From Knoellia sp031844405 (GTDB lineage: Bacteria > Actinomycetota > Actinomycetes > Actinomycetales > Dermatophilaceae): a stretch of DNA of 64,000 bases. A program made the position numbers and the translations under genes. Under the pieces are notes generated by a model, which was given only the letters and a program-made list of their open reading frames with translations, was not told the DNA's origin and did not search any database. The stretch spans positions 806,001 to 870,000 of the forward strand of contig JAUZVC010000001.1 of assembly GCA_031844405.1 (NCBI GenBank), read 5' to 3'. Shown here piece after piece: positions 53,362-61,084 of this stretch (the first letter of the stretch is position 1; each line of letters opens with the position of its first letter).

Positions 53362-53438
53362 TGGTGGCCAGGGACGGGGTCGAACCGTCGACCTTCCGAT
53401 TTTCAGTCGGACGCTCGTACCAACTGAGCTACCTGGCC
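53362..53438 (-). tRNA. tRNA-Phe (GAA)
   Basis: Leftward cloverleaf with a seven-base acceptor stem GGCCAGG/CCTGGCC, a five-base anticodon stem TCCGA/TCGGA around the loop CTGAAAA, anticodon GAA, a GGTTCGACCC T-arm, discriminator A and an encoded CCA. Confidence 0.97.
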
Positions 53439-53477
53439 GGGGTGGAACACGCGCCGGGTCGCCCTGACGCGACGGCA

Positions 53478-53507
53478 ACTATAACCCACCGCCTCGACCC
53501 GTCCGAA
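53478..53507 (-). promoter_or_regulatory. Housekeeping-type promoter of tRNA-Phe
   Basis: TTCGGA (53507-53502), 18 bases, TATAGT (53483-53478), 40 bases upstream of the tRNA. Lies between DUF2200 and the tRNA. Confidence 0.6.
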
Positions 53508-53512
53508 TCCGC

Positions 53513-53857
53513 TCAGCCGCGCAGGACCTTCTCCATCGGGCGGCCCTTGGCGAGCTCGTCGACGAGCTTGTCGAGGTAGCGGATCCGCCGCATGAGCGGG
53601 TCCTCGACCTCCTGCACCTTGACGCCGCAGACCGAGCCGGTGATGAGCGACGCGTTCGGGTTGAGGTCGGCCTGCGCGAAGAACTCCTCATAGCTCGTGC
53701 CGTCGGCCAGGTGGCGTTGCAGCTCGGCGTCGTCGAAGCCGGTGAGCCACCGGATGACCTCGTCGACCTCCGCCTGCGTGCGGCCCTTCTTCTCGGCCTT
53801 GGCCACGTAGAGGGGGTAGACCGACGCGACGGGCATGCCGAAGACCCTGTGGCTCAT
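53513..53857 (-). CDS. DUF2200 domain-containing protein
   Basis: A 114-residue protein beginning MSHRVFGMPVASVYPLYVAKAEKKGR, with ALITGSVCGVKVQEV-like text and the C-terminus IRYLDKLVDELAKGRPMEKVLR, all DUF2200 hallmarks. Function unknown; probably a small enzyme or nucleotide-binding protein. TACGCT lies six bases before the ATG, so it is probably leaderless; the -10 is formed by a GGCATAC motif. Confidence 0.93.
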   Translation of the reverse strand: MSHRVFGMPVASVYPLYVAKAEKKGRTQAEVDEVIRWLTGFDDAELQRHLADGTSYEEFFAQADLNPNASLITGSVCGVKVQEVEDPLMRRIRYLDKLVDELAKGRPMEKVLRG

Positions 53858-53863
53858 GCCCAG

Positions 53864-53869
53864 AGCGTA
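53864..53869 (-). promoter_or_regulatory. Leaderless -10 box of the DUF2200 gene (TACGCT)
   Basis: Leftward TACGCT, six bases before the start codon, formed from the end of a GGCATAC motif. Confidence 0.45.
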
Positions 53870-53918
53870 TGCCGTCCGCTCCGGAATGGGGACCCGCCGC
53901 CGGGGTGTTGGCCCGACC

Positions 53919-54842
53919 ATGCGAGCCATCACCTATCGCCAGTACGGCACCCCCGACACCCTCGAGCTCACCGACGTCCCCGACCCCAGGGTCGGTCCGG
54001 GTGAGGTCCTCATCCGCGTTCGCAGCGCCTCGGTCAACCCGGTCGACTGGAAGGTCATGGCCGGCTACCTCGACGGCCTCATGCAGGTCGACTTCCCGGC
54101 CATCCCCGGATGGGACGTCGCCGGCGTCGTCGAGGCGGTCGGGCTCGACACCCCGGAGTACGCCGTCGGTGACGAGGTCATCGCCTACGCCCGCAAGGAC
54201 TGGGTGCAGCACGGCACGTTCGCCGAGCTCGTCGCCGCGCCGGTGCGCACCGTCGCGCGCAAGCCGAGGAGCCTCGACTGGAACCAGGCCGCAGGGCTGC
54301 CGCTCACCGGGCTCACGGCATACCAGCTGCTTCACCGGCTGGGCACGAAGGCGGGCGACACGGTCCTCGTCCACGCGGCCGCCGGCGGTGTCGGCATCCT
54401 CGCCGTCCAGATCGCGCGTGACCTCGGCGCCCGCGTCATCGGGACGGCGTCGGAGGGCAACCACGACTTCCTGCGCGAGATGGGCGTCGAGCCGGTGACC
54501 TACGGCGACGGGCTCGTCGAGCGGGTCCGCGAGCTCGCACCCGACGGCGTCGACGTCGTCGCTGACTTCGTCGGCGGGGTGCTCGAGACGACGAAGGCGG
54601 TTCTCGCAGAGGGCGGTCGGCACGGGTCGATCGCCGACGGCAGCGTCGAGGAGGCCGGTGGGATCTCCGCGTGGGTGCGCCCCGACTCCGCCGACCTGCA
54701 GGCGCTCGCCGACCTCGCCGACGCGGGGAGGCTCACCGTGCCGGTGGCCGAGGTCTTCGCGCTCGAGGACGCGCCGAAGGCGTACGCGCTGAGCCAGACC
54801 GGCCACGTCCGCGGCAAGATCGCCGTCGAGGTGAGCCGCTGA
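53919..54842 (+). CDS. NADP-dependent zinc-type alcohol dehydrogenase-like (quinone) oxidoreductase
   Basis: A 307-residue MDR-superfamily protein. MRAITYRQYGTPDTLELTDVPDPRVGPGEVLIRV begins the family fold, VDWKVMAGYLDG the substrate part, and VLVHAAAGGVGILAVQIARDLGA the NADPH site. The catalytic zinc ligands are absent, consistent with the quinone oxidoreductase branch. The start is inferred from the family N-terminus; no clear ribosome site or -10 box is seen. Confidence 0.9.
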   Translation: MRAITYRQYGTPDTLELTDVPDPRVGPGEVLIRVRSASVNPVDWKVMAGYLDGLMQVDFPAIPGWDVAGVVEAVGLDTPEYAVGDEVIAYARKDWVQHGTFAELVAAPVRTVARKPRSLDWNQAAGLPLTGLTAYQLLHRLGTKAGDTVLVHAAAGGVGILAVQIARDLGARVIGTASEGNHDFLREMGVEPVTYGDGLVERVRELAPDGVDVVADFVGGVLETTKAVLAEGGRHGSIADGSVEEAGGISAWVRPDSADLQALADLADAGRLTVPVAEVFALEDAPKAYALSQTGHVRGKIAVEVSR

Positions 54843-54867
54843 CCCTGCGGGTCTGCGGGTCTGCGGG

Positions 54868-55491
54868 TCAGTGGGCGGCGGCGAGCAGCACGCCGACCCC
54901 GACGAAGAGACCGCCGAACGTCTGGTTCATGAGCCGTTGTCCGTGCGAGGTGCCTGTGACTCGTCGCAGCCCTCGCGCGGCGGTGGCGAAGAAGAACCAC
55001 ATGACGACGACGTCGATGGCCACGATCGTCGCCGCCAGCACGACGTACTGCGGCAGCAGCGGGCGGTCGGGCCGGGTGAACTGCGGGATGAAGGCGAGGA
55101 AGAAGACCACCGCCTTGGGGTTCGTGAGGTTGACGAGGATCCCGCGGCGCAGCATGGCCGACGGGGTCCGGGTCCGCGACGTGGTGGGCTCGTCCTCGTC
55201 GGTCGTCGCACGTGCGAGCCACAGGCGGACGCCGAGGTAGACGAGGTAGCCGGCGCCGCCGAAGCGGATGGCCGTGAAGAGGGCGGGGGAGCTCGCGACG
55301 AGCACGCCCAGTCCCGCGGCGACGACGACGATGTGGGTGACGAGAGCGATCTGCTGGCCGAGGATCCCCCAGATCGAGCGGGTCCACCCGACGCCCAGCG
55401 CGTTGGCCATCGTGTTGATGGCGCCGGCGCCGGGCGTGAAGGAGATGAGCACCCCCGTCACCACGAGGGACAGCCAGACCGACCATGACAT
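54868..55491 (-). CDS. LysE/RhtB family amino-acid exporter
   Basis: A 207-residue six-helix translocator. VLISFTPGAGAINTMANALGVGWTRSIWGILGQQIA is the conserved N-terminal segment and GILVNLTNPKAVVFFLAFIPQF the middle motif. It exports amino acids or related compounds. TAGCCT 7 bases before the ATG indicates a leaderless transcript. Confidence 0.92.
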   Translation of the reverse strand: MSWSVWLSLVVTGVLISFTPGAGAINTMANALGVGWTRSIWGILGQQIALVTHIVVVAAGLGVLVASSPALFTAIRFGGAGYLVYLGVRLWLARATTDEDEPTTSRTRTPSAMLRRGILVNLTNPKAVVFFLAFIPQFTRPDRPLLPQYVVLAATIVAIDVVVMWFFFATAARGLRRVTGTSHGQRLMNQTFGGLFVGVGVLLAAAH

Positions 55492-55498
55492 GGGCGTC

Positions 55499-55504
55499 AG
55501 GCTA
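55499..55504 (-). promoter_or_regulatory. Leaderless -10 box of the lysE-like gene (TAGCCT)
   Basis: Leftward TAGCCT 7 bases before the start codon at 55491. Confidence 0.5.
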
Positions 55505-55524
55505 GGCCCTTGCCGGCAGCGACG

Positions 55525-55560
55525 ACGAGAGGCCCACACCTCGTGGTGTGGGCCTCTCGT
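55525..55560 (-). terminator. Terminator of the tRNA-Glu/tRNA-Asp operon
   Basis: Perfect 16-base arms around TCGT, 16 bases beyond the tRNA-Asp 3' end. Confidence 0.8.
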
Positions 55561-55575
55561 GGTTCACGATCTCTG

Positions 55576-55649
55576 CGACCCCGACGGGACTCGAACCCGC
55601 GACCTCCGCCGTGACAGGGCGGCGCGCTAACCAACTGCGCTACGGGGCC
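55576..55649 (-). tRNA. tRNA-Asp (GTC)
   Basis: Leftward cloverleaf: acceptor GGCCCCG/CGGGGTC, anticodon GTC within CCCTGTCACGG, T-arm GGTTCGAGTCC, discriminator G; CCA not encoded. Confidence 0.97.
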
Positions 55650-55674
55650 TTGCTGGTGCAAGACCTGTACTGCG

Positions 55675-55747
55675 TATCCCCAACGGGATTCGAACCCGTG
55701 CTACCGCCGTGAAAGGGCGGGGTCCTGGGCCGCTAGACGATGGGGAC
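55675..55747 (-). tRNA. tRNA-Glu (TTC)
   Basis: Leftward cloverleaf: acceptor GTCCCCA/TGGGGAT, anticodon TTC within CCCTTTCACGG, T-arm GGTTCGAATCC, discriminator A; CCA not encoded. First of a two-tRNA operon with tRNA-Asp. Confidence 0.97.
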
Positions 55748-55815
55748 CCTATCTTTCGATCGAATCTCCACAGTCGCGCAGCGCGCGGGCGCTCGGATCC
55801 GTCGTGGACTCGGAA

Positions 55816-55844
55816 AGCATAAGGGACTTGTGCGCAGGTTCCAA
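55816..55844 (-). promoter_or_regulatory. Housekeeping-type promoter of the tRNA-Glu/tRNA-Asp operon
   Basis: TTGGAA (55844-55839), 17 bases, TATGCT (55821-55816), about 70 bases upstream of tRNA-Glu; the best sigma-70-type match in the window. Confidence 0.7.
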
Positions 55845-55918
55845 AACGAGCCGGATTCGTGCTCGGGACGACCCGTCCATATGCCGTCCGCCCGCCTTCG
55901 AGTGGTGCCTCACCGAGG

Positions 55919-56293
55919 TCACGCGCGGGCCTCGCGGAGGGCGGCGCGCACGAGGTCGATGGCCGCGGAGTCGCTCAGCCCTGCCTTGGTGACCGAGGCG
56001 GCATAGGCCGCGGCGTTGCGGTGCAGGGCGACGTCGGTGGCGTGGCCGCCGCCGGCGACGACGGTCCCGGCCCGGCGGCGCGTGGTGACCAGGCCCTCGG
56101 CCTCGAGCTCCTTGTAGGCCCGGGCGACGGTGTTGACCGCGAGCCCGAGGTCACCGGCGAGGGCACGCACGGTGGGCAGCCGGTCGCCCTCCGCGAGGTT
56201 GCCCCGGGCGATGAGGCCGGCGAGCTGTGCCCGCACCTGCTCGTAGGGCGGCTCCGCCGCGGAGACGTCGACGAAGAGGTGCAGGGCGGTCAT
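55919..56293 (-). CDS. GntR-family transcriptional regulator (YtrA-like)
   Basis: A 124-residue protein. The winged helix-turn-helix contains PPYEQVRAQLAGLIARGNLAEGDRLPTVRALAGDLGLAVNTVARAYKELEAEGLV, the classic GntR domain. The short C-terminal tail without a ligand domain is that of the YtrA subgroup, which usually controls ABC exporters. No such exporter is adjacent; a target is not evident. Confidence 0.9.
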   Translation of the reverse strand: MTALHLFVDVSAAEPPYEQVRAQLAGLIARGNLAEGDRLPTVRALAGDLGLAVNTVARAYKELEAEGLVTTRRRAGTVVAGGGHATDVALHRNAAAYAASVTKAGLSDSAAIDLVRAALREARA

Positions 56294-56376
56294 GGCGTCA
56301 TTGTCCCCGTTCGCGTCCTCGCAAGGGCGTGACGGGCGACGCGTTCGCGAGGACGGGGTCGAGCCCGGGCGCGGTG

Positions 56377-57432
56377 TCAGCGGTGGGGGTTGGCCCAGGC
56401 GTGGAGGCGCTCGGCGTCCCAGGTCGTGATGATCCGGTCCTCCGGCACCCCGAGGCGCTCGGCCCGCTCGCACCCGTAGGCCTTCATGTCGAGCTGTCCC
56501 GGCGCGTGCGCGTCGGAGTCGACGGCGAAGAGGCAGCCCATCTCCAGTGCGAGCTCGATGAGGTCGTCCGGCGGGTCCTGCCGCTCGGGCCGGCTGTTGA
56601 TCTCGACCGCGGTGTTGCCCTCGAGGCACGCCTCGAAGACGGCACGGGCGTCGAAGTCGGACTGCGGGCGGGTGCCGCGCGAGCCGGTGACGAGCCGGCC
56701 CGTGCAGTGGCCCAGGACGTTGACGCGCGGGTTGAGGGCGGCGGCGACCATGCGCTTGGTCATCGGCGCCGAGTTCATCCGCAGCTTGCTGTGCACCGAC
56801 GCCGTGACGAGGTCGAGACGCCCGAGCATCTCGTCGGTCTGGTCGAGCGAGCCGTCGTCGAGGATGTCCACCTCGATGCCCTTGAAGAGCCGGAACGCCT
56901 CTCCCACACCGCGGTTGATCGCATCGACGATGGCGATCTGCTTCGTGAGCCGCTCGGCGGTGAGCCCGTTGGCGACGCGCAGCTGCGGCGAGTGGTCGGT
57001 GAGCACCATCCACTCGTGGCCGAGCTCGATGCCGGTGAGCACCATCTCGTCGATGGGCGACCCTCCGTCGGACCAGTCCGAGTGGAGGTGGCAGTCACCG
57101 CGCAGCGCGGCATAGAGGTCCTCGCCGCCACTCGCGAGCGGACCACCGCTCTTGTCCTGCAACGACTCCAGGTATGCCGGCAGCTCACCGCGCGCTGCCT
57201 CCTCGATGACCGCGGACGTGGACTTGCCGATGCCCGGGATCTGCTGGAGGGTCCCGGCTGCGACCCGCGCCTCGACCTCGCCCTCGTCGAGCTGCTTGAG
57301 CGCCTTGACGGCGTTGCGGAAGGCTTCGACCCGGTAGGTGCCGGAGCGGGTGCGCTCGAGGAGGAAGGCGATCCGTCGCAGGGCGTCGACGGGTTCGACG
57401 GGTGCCTCGAGCGGGGGGAGCAGCGCGACCAT
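56377..57432 (-). CDS. PHP-domain phosphoesterase with helix-hairpin-helix domain (PolX C-terminal type)
   Basis: A 351-residue protein. The N-terminal 110 residues contain a helix-hairpin-helix (IPGIGKST, near residues 65-72) as in the PolX-like family. The PHP metal motifs follow: HLHSDWSDGG (115 onward), TDHSPQLRV, a Glu in GIEVDIL, TASVHSKLR, HCTGR and DSDAHAPG. It probably acts on nucleic acid or sugar phosphates. Divergent from the FMN oxidase gene across an inverted repeat. Confidence 0.9.
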   Translation of the reverse strand: MVALLPPLEAPVEPVDALRRIAFLLERTRSGTYRVEAFRNAVKALKQLDEGEVEARVAAGTLQQIPGIGKSTSAVIEEAARGELPAYLESLQDKSGGPLASGGEDLYAALRGDCHLHSDWSDGGSPIDEMVLTGIELGHEWMVLTDHSPQLRVANGLTAERLTKQIAIVDAINRGVGEAFRLFKGIEVDILDDGSLDQTDEMLGRLDLVTASVHSKLRMNSAPMTKRMVAAALNPRVNVLGHCTGRLVTGSRGTRPQSDFDARAVFEACLEGNTAVEINSRPERQDPPDDLIELALEMGCLFAVDSDAHAPGQLDMKAYGCERAERLGVPEDRIITTWDAERLHAWANPHR

Positions 57433-57449
57433 GCCCCCATCCTCACGTG

Positions 57450-57518
57450 ACTTCTTGCCCGGGGACCACCGGGGAGGGCGCGTTTCGTGGGCTTCCCGGT
57501 GGTTGTGGGGCAAGAAGT
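57450..57518. repeat. Inverted repeat in a divergent promoter region
   Basis: Arms 57450-57473 and 57495-57518 match in 20 of 24 positions around a 21-base spacer, between the PHP gene and the FMN oxidase gene. May be a regulator site. Confidence 0.7.
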
Positions 57519-57532
57519 GCGGGTGGGGTCGC

Positions 57533-57538
57533 TAGCGT
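57533..57538 (+). promoter_or_regulatory. Leaderless -10 box (TAGCGT)
   Basis: TAGCGT 7 bases before the ATG at 57546, immediately after the inverted repeat. Confidence 0.5.
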
Positions 57539-57545
57539 GGCGCGG

Positions 57546-58880
57546 ATGAGCGAGCAGCGACCTCCCGTGCCACCCGTCGGACCCGGACGTGCCCGGCAGG
57601 GCGCCATCTACCGCCGCGGCACCCTCGGTCAGTCGCCGCGGGTGCCGACCCACCCCGACGAGCTCGAGTCACGGGCCCGCGCGGCCATGAGCGACCGAGC
57701 CTGGGCCTACGTCGCCGGGGGAGCGGGCGCGGGCGCGACCGTCGACGCCAACCGCGCCGCGTTCGACCGGTGGCAGGTCGTGCCACGGATGCTCCACGGC
57801 ACCACCACCCGCGACCTGCGCACCGAGGTCCTCGGGACCCCGCTCGCCGCACCCGTCATGCTCGCGCCGGTGGGAGCAGCCGACCTCGTCGCACCCCGGT
57901 CCGACGAGTCGATCGCGCGCGGAGCGGCGGCCGCGGGGACGGCATACGTGTTCTCGACGCAGGGGTGCGTGCCCATGGAGGAGACGGCACGCGCGATGGG
58001 TGACGTGCCGTGGTGGTACCAGCTCTACTGGTCGGTCGACGAGGAGCTCGTCGACTCGCTCATCGGACGGGCCGAGGCGGCCGGCGCCCGGGCGCTCGTC
58101 GTCACGCTCGACACGACGATGCTCGGCTGGCGCACCCGCGACCTCGACCTCGGCTCGCTCCCGTTCACGCAGGGCATCGGGATCGCGCAGTACACCTCGG
58201 ACCCGCGGTTCATGGAGATCGTGCGTGAGCGGGTGGCGGCGTCCGGCGACGAGCCCTCGCCGCTGGCAGGCACCAGGGGCGCCGAGAAGGTCATCGCCGT
58301 CGCGAGCGGCGCCCGGACCCTCGTGAGCCAGGCGAGGCGGCACCCGGGCGGGGTGCGCGACAACCTGCGCTCGCCGGAACCGCGGGCAGCGGTCGAGACC
58401 TTCCTCGACATCTACTCGAACCCCGGACTGTCGTGGCAGCACATCGAGACGCTGCGGGAACGGACGTCGCTCCCGGTGCTGCTCAAGGGAATCCTGCACC
58501 CCGACGACGCGCAGCGAGCCGTCGACTCGGGCATCGACGGGATCATCGTGTCGAACCACGGTGGGCGCCAGGTCGACCGGTCGGTCGCCTCGCTCGACGC
58601 CCTCGTCGCGATCCGCGAGCGCATCGGGCCCGACCCCGTCGTCCTGCTCGACAGCGGGGTGCGCTCGGGTGCCGACGTCTTCGTCGCGCTCGCGCTCGGT
58701 GCCGACGCGACCCTCCTCGGGAGGCCGCACGTCTACGGGCTCGCTCTCGACGGCGCAGATGGGGTGCAGGCCGTCATCGAGGACGTCGTCGCCGAGCTCG
58801 ACCTCACGATGGGTCTCGTCGGGGCGGCGAGCATCGCCGACGTCCGGTTGGGCGACTTCGTCGAGCGCCGCCCGACCTGA
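57546..58880 (+). CDS. FMN-dependent alpha-hydroxy-acid oxidase / lactate 2-monooxygenase-like
   Basis: A 444-residue FMN-TIM-barrel enzyme. AWAYVAGGAGAGATVDANRAAF, ALVVTLDTTMLGWR, LLKGILHPDDAQRAV and the active-site SNHGGRQVDR are typical. The length and N-terminus are closest to lactate 2-monooxygenase. It oxidises L-lactate or another 2-hydroxy acid. The start is supported by a -10 box 7 bases upstream. Confidence 0.88.
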   Translation: MSEQRPPVPPVGPGRARQGAIYRRGTLGQSPRVPTHPDELESRARAAMSDRAWAYVAGGAGAGATVDANRAAFDRWQVVPRMLHGTTTRDLRTEVLGTPLAAPVMLAPVGAADLVAPRSDESIARGAAAAGTAYVFSTQGCVPMEETARAMGDVPWWYQLYWSVDEELVDSLIGRAEAAGARALVVTLDTTMLGWRTRDLDLGSLPFTQGIGIAQYTSDPRFMEIVRERVAASGDEPSPLAGTRGAEKVIAVASGARTLVSQARRHPGGVRDNLRSPEPRAAVETFLDIYSNPGLSWQHIETLRERTSLPVLLKGILHPDDAQRAVDSGIDGIIVSNHGGRQVDRSVASLDALVAIRERIGPDPVVLLDSGVRSGADVFVALALGADATLLGRPHVYGLALDGADGVQAVIEDVVAELDLTMGLVGAASIADVRLGDFVERRPT

Positions 58881-58896
58881 CGCCCCGGTCAGCCGG

Positions 58897-60105
58897 TCAG
58901 CCGGTCGGCAGGACGTCCGCGACGGCGGCGAGGAGGCGGTCGATGTCGTCGTCGTTCGTGTAGGGAGCGAGGCCGACGCGCACCCCGCCCTCGTCGCCGA
59001 GACCCAGGTGTCGTGAGGCCTCGATCGCGTAGAAGTGCGAGGCCGGCGCGTTGACGCCGTGCTCGGCCAGGCCACGCCGCACCTCCTGCGGGGTCAGCCC
59101 CTCGACGGTGAAGAGCAGGGTGGGCGTGCGCTTGCGCGCGTTCGAGAAGACGTGGACACCCGGCATACCTCGCAGTCCCTGCTCGAGGCGCGACAGGAGG
59201 CGGTGCTCGTGCTCCTCGAGCGCCACGAACCCGGCCAGGATGCGCTCTCGGCGGGACCCGGTGGCCGAGGGGTCGAGGGTGGCGAGGACCTCGACCGCGG
59301 CCGTCGTGCCGGCGAGCAGCTCGTAGGGCAGCGTCCCGAGCTCGAACCGCTCGGGCACAGCGTTGCTCGACGGCAGCAGCTTGTCCATCGTCAGCGTCTC
59401 GAGAAGCTCCGGTGACGCCGCGAGGACGCCGAGGTGCGGGCCGAGGAACTTGTAGGGCGAGCAGGTCCAGAAGTCGACGCCGAGCGAGGGCAGGTCGACC
59501 GAGGCGTGCGCCGTCGCGTGCACGCCGTCGACCCAGTGCAGGGCGCCGACCTCGTGGACGGCGCGGGCGATCTTGCAGACCGGGGGCTTGGTGCCGATGA
59601 GGTTGGAGGCGGCCGTCGTCGCGACGAGGCGAGTCCGGTCGCTGAGCAGCGAGGTGACCGCGGCCGAGTGCATCTCGCCGGTGTCCGGCTCGAAGTCCGC
59701 CCACTTGACGACCGCGCCCACCGACTCGGCCGCCTGCACCCATGGCCGGATGTTGGAGTCGTGGTCGAGTCGGGTCACGACGATCTCGTCGCCCGGCTCC
59801 CACGTCCGGGCGAGCGCTCGCGACAGGTCGTAGGTCAGCGCCGTCGCGCTGCGCCCGAAGACGATGCCGCGCGGGTCGGCGCCGAGGAGGTCGGCCATCG
59901 CGGCACGCGCCTCGGTGACCACCGCGTCGGCACGGCGTTCGCTGGGCGTGACGTCACCGCGGTTCGAGATCGCGGAGACGAGGGTGTCCCGCACCGCGTC
60001 CGCGACCGGGGTCGGGGTCTGCGAGCCACCGGGCCCGTCGAAGTGTGCCGCTCCCTCGAGCAGCGCCGGGAAGAGGCTGCGCACCGCGCCGACGTCATAG
60101 GTCAT
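58897..60105 (-). CDS. Cysteine desulfurase-like PLP enzyme
   Basis: A 402-residue class V aminotransferase-fold protein. The PLP lysine lies in CSPYKFLGPH and the cofactor Asp-His in DGVHATAHASVDL. It belongs to the SufS-like group that lacks a clear Fe-S operon; no suf genes are adjacent, so a role in sulfur transfer or amino-acid metabolism is open. A weak box CAACGT six bases before the ATG suggests a leaderless start. Confidence 0.86.
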   Translation of the reverse strand: MTYDVGAVRSLFPALLEGAAHFDGPGGSQTPTPVADAVRDTLVSAISNRGDVTPSERRADAVVTEARAAMADLLGADPRGIVFGRSATALTYDLSRALARTWEPGDEIVVTRLDHDSNIRPWVQAAESVGAVVKWADFEPDTGEMHSAAVTSLLSDRTRLVATTAASNLIGTKPPVCKIARAVHEVGALHWVDGVHATAHASVDLPSLGVDFWTCSPYKFLGPHLGVLAASPELLETLTMDKLLPSSNAVPERFELGTLPYELLAGTTAAVEVLATLDPSATGSRRERILAGFVALEEHEHRLLSRLEQGLRGMPGVHVFSNARKRTPTLLFTVEGLTPQEVRRGLAEHGVNAPASHFYAIEASRHLGLGDEGGVRVGLAPYTNDDDIDRLLAAVADVLPTG

Positions 60106-60108
60106 GGC

Positions 60109-61068
60109 TCAACGTTGCCATGCGTAGCGCCGGACGACCTCACCCTCCCGCACCGTGATCCCGTCGTCGTCGACGCGCAGCGCCCGCAGCGGGTCGTCGC
60201 CGACCACCCGACCCGTATGCCGGCCGTCCACCTCGAGCGTCGCGCGCCCCTTGCCGAAGGGCCACCACCACGCATGGCTGCGTGCCGCGGCGTCCGCCGT
60301 CGTGTCCGTGCCAGAGCTCGACGGCGCGGCCTCGCAGGAGCCCGGCGAGGTCGTCGTCGAGGAGCGGTCGAGCGTGGTGAAGGTCGTCCTGCGGCAGTCG
60401 CCCCCGGCGGCGGCGCTCAGCGTGAGGGCGCCGTCGCGGCCGACGGAGGCCTCGGCCGGCGGGCGCAGGAGGATCCGGCTGCTCGTCGGGTCGACGAGCA
60501 CAACCGTGCCGTCCGTCGTCGGCAGGGCCCCGACCGTCGGCAGGTTGCCGTCGCCGCCGATGACCGGTGCCTCGGTGCCCGACGCCGTCGGCTGCTGGAC
60601 CTGCCACGACTCCCGGCCGTTGGTGCCGACGCCGATGAGGCGGCAGGCGACCGGGGTGCCTCCGCACGCCTGGACGACCGTCGTCGCCGAGGCGGCGGCC
60701 ACGAGAGTGAGACGGTGCGCCGGCGGCCCCTGCCAGGTCCAGCGGGACCCACCGTCTAGACCGGCGCCGTCGAGCGTGGGGCGGGGACCGTCGGCGCGCA
60801 GGACGAGCAGCCGGCCGGCGCCGACGGCCCGGGTGCCGCCGCTCACCGAGCCGAGGGTGATGCGGGTGCCCGAGACGAGGTCGACCGCGACGTTGTCATC
60901 GGTCGCGACGAGAGCCCGGCCGCCGAGCACCTCACCGTCGACGGCCGCGGCCTCCCACACCCCGTCGAGGCCCTCGGTCGCCGGCCGCGTGAGCCAGCCG
61001 GCGCCCACGGCGACGGCGACGACGAGTGCCGCGAGGACGGCATACGCCCATGGGGGCCGGGACCTCAC
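60109..61068 (-). CDS. Membrane-anchored protein with a PQQ/WD-like beta-propeller region
   Basis: A 319-residue protein: short basic N-terminus, one membrane helix at about 8-28, then an extracytoplasmic beta-rich part with repeated blades (e.g. GGRALVATDDNVAVDLVSGTRI and VGALPTTDGTVVLVDPTSSRI). Two Cys pairs occur. The GTG at 61068 starts just inside the 3' end of guaB1 (a 16-base overlap on the same strand). Function unknown; it may be a secreted propeller. Confidence 0.65.
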   Translation of the reverse strand: MRSRPPWAYAVLAALVVAVAVGAGWLTRPATEGLDGVWEAAAVDGEVLGGRALVATDDNVAVDLVSGTRITLGSVSGGTRAVGAGRLLVLRADGPRPTLDGAGLDGGSRWTWQGPPAHRLTLVAAASATTVVQACGGTPVACRLIGVGTNGRESWQVQQPTASGTEAPVIGGDGNLPTVGALPTTDGTVVLVDPTSSRILLRPPAEASVGRDGALTLSAAAGGDCRRTTFTTLDRSSTTTSPGSCEAAPSSSGTDTTADAAARSHAWWWPFGKGRATLEVDGRHTGRVVGDDPLRALRVDDDGITVREGEVVRRYAWQR

Positions 61069-61084
61069 GGGCAGCCTGCGCCGG

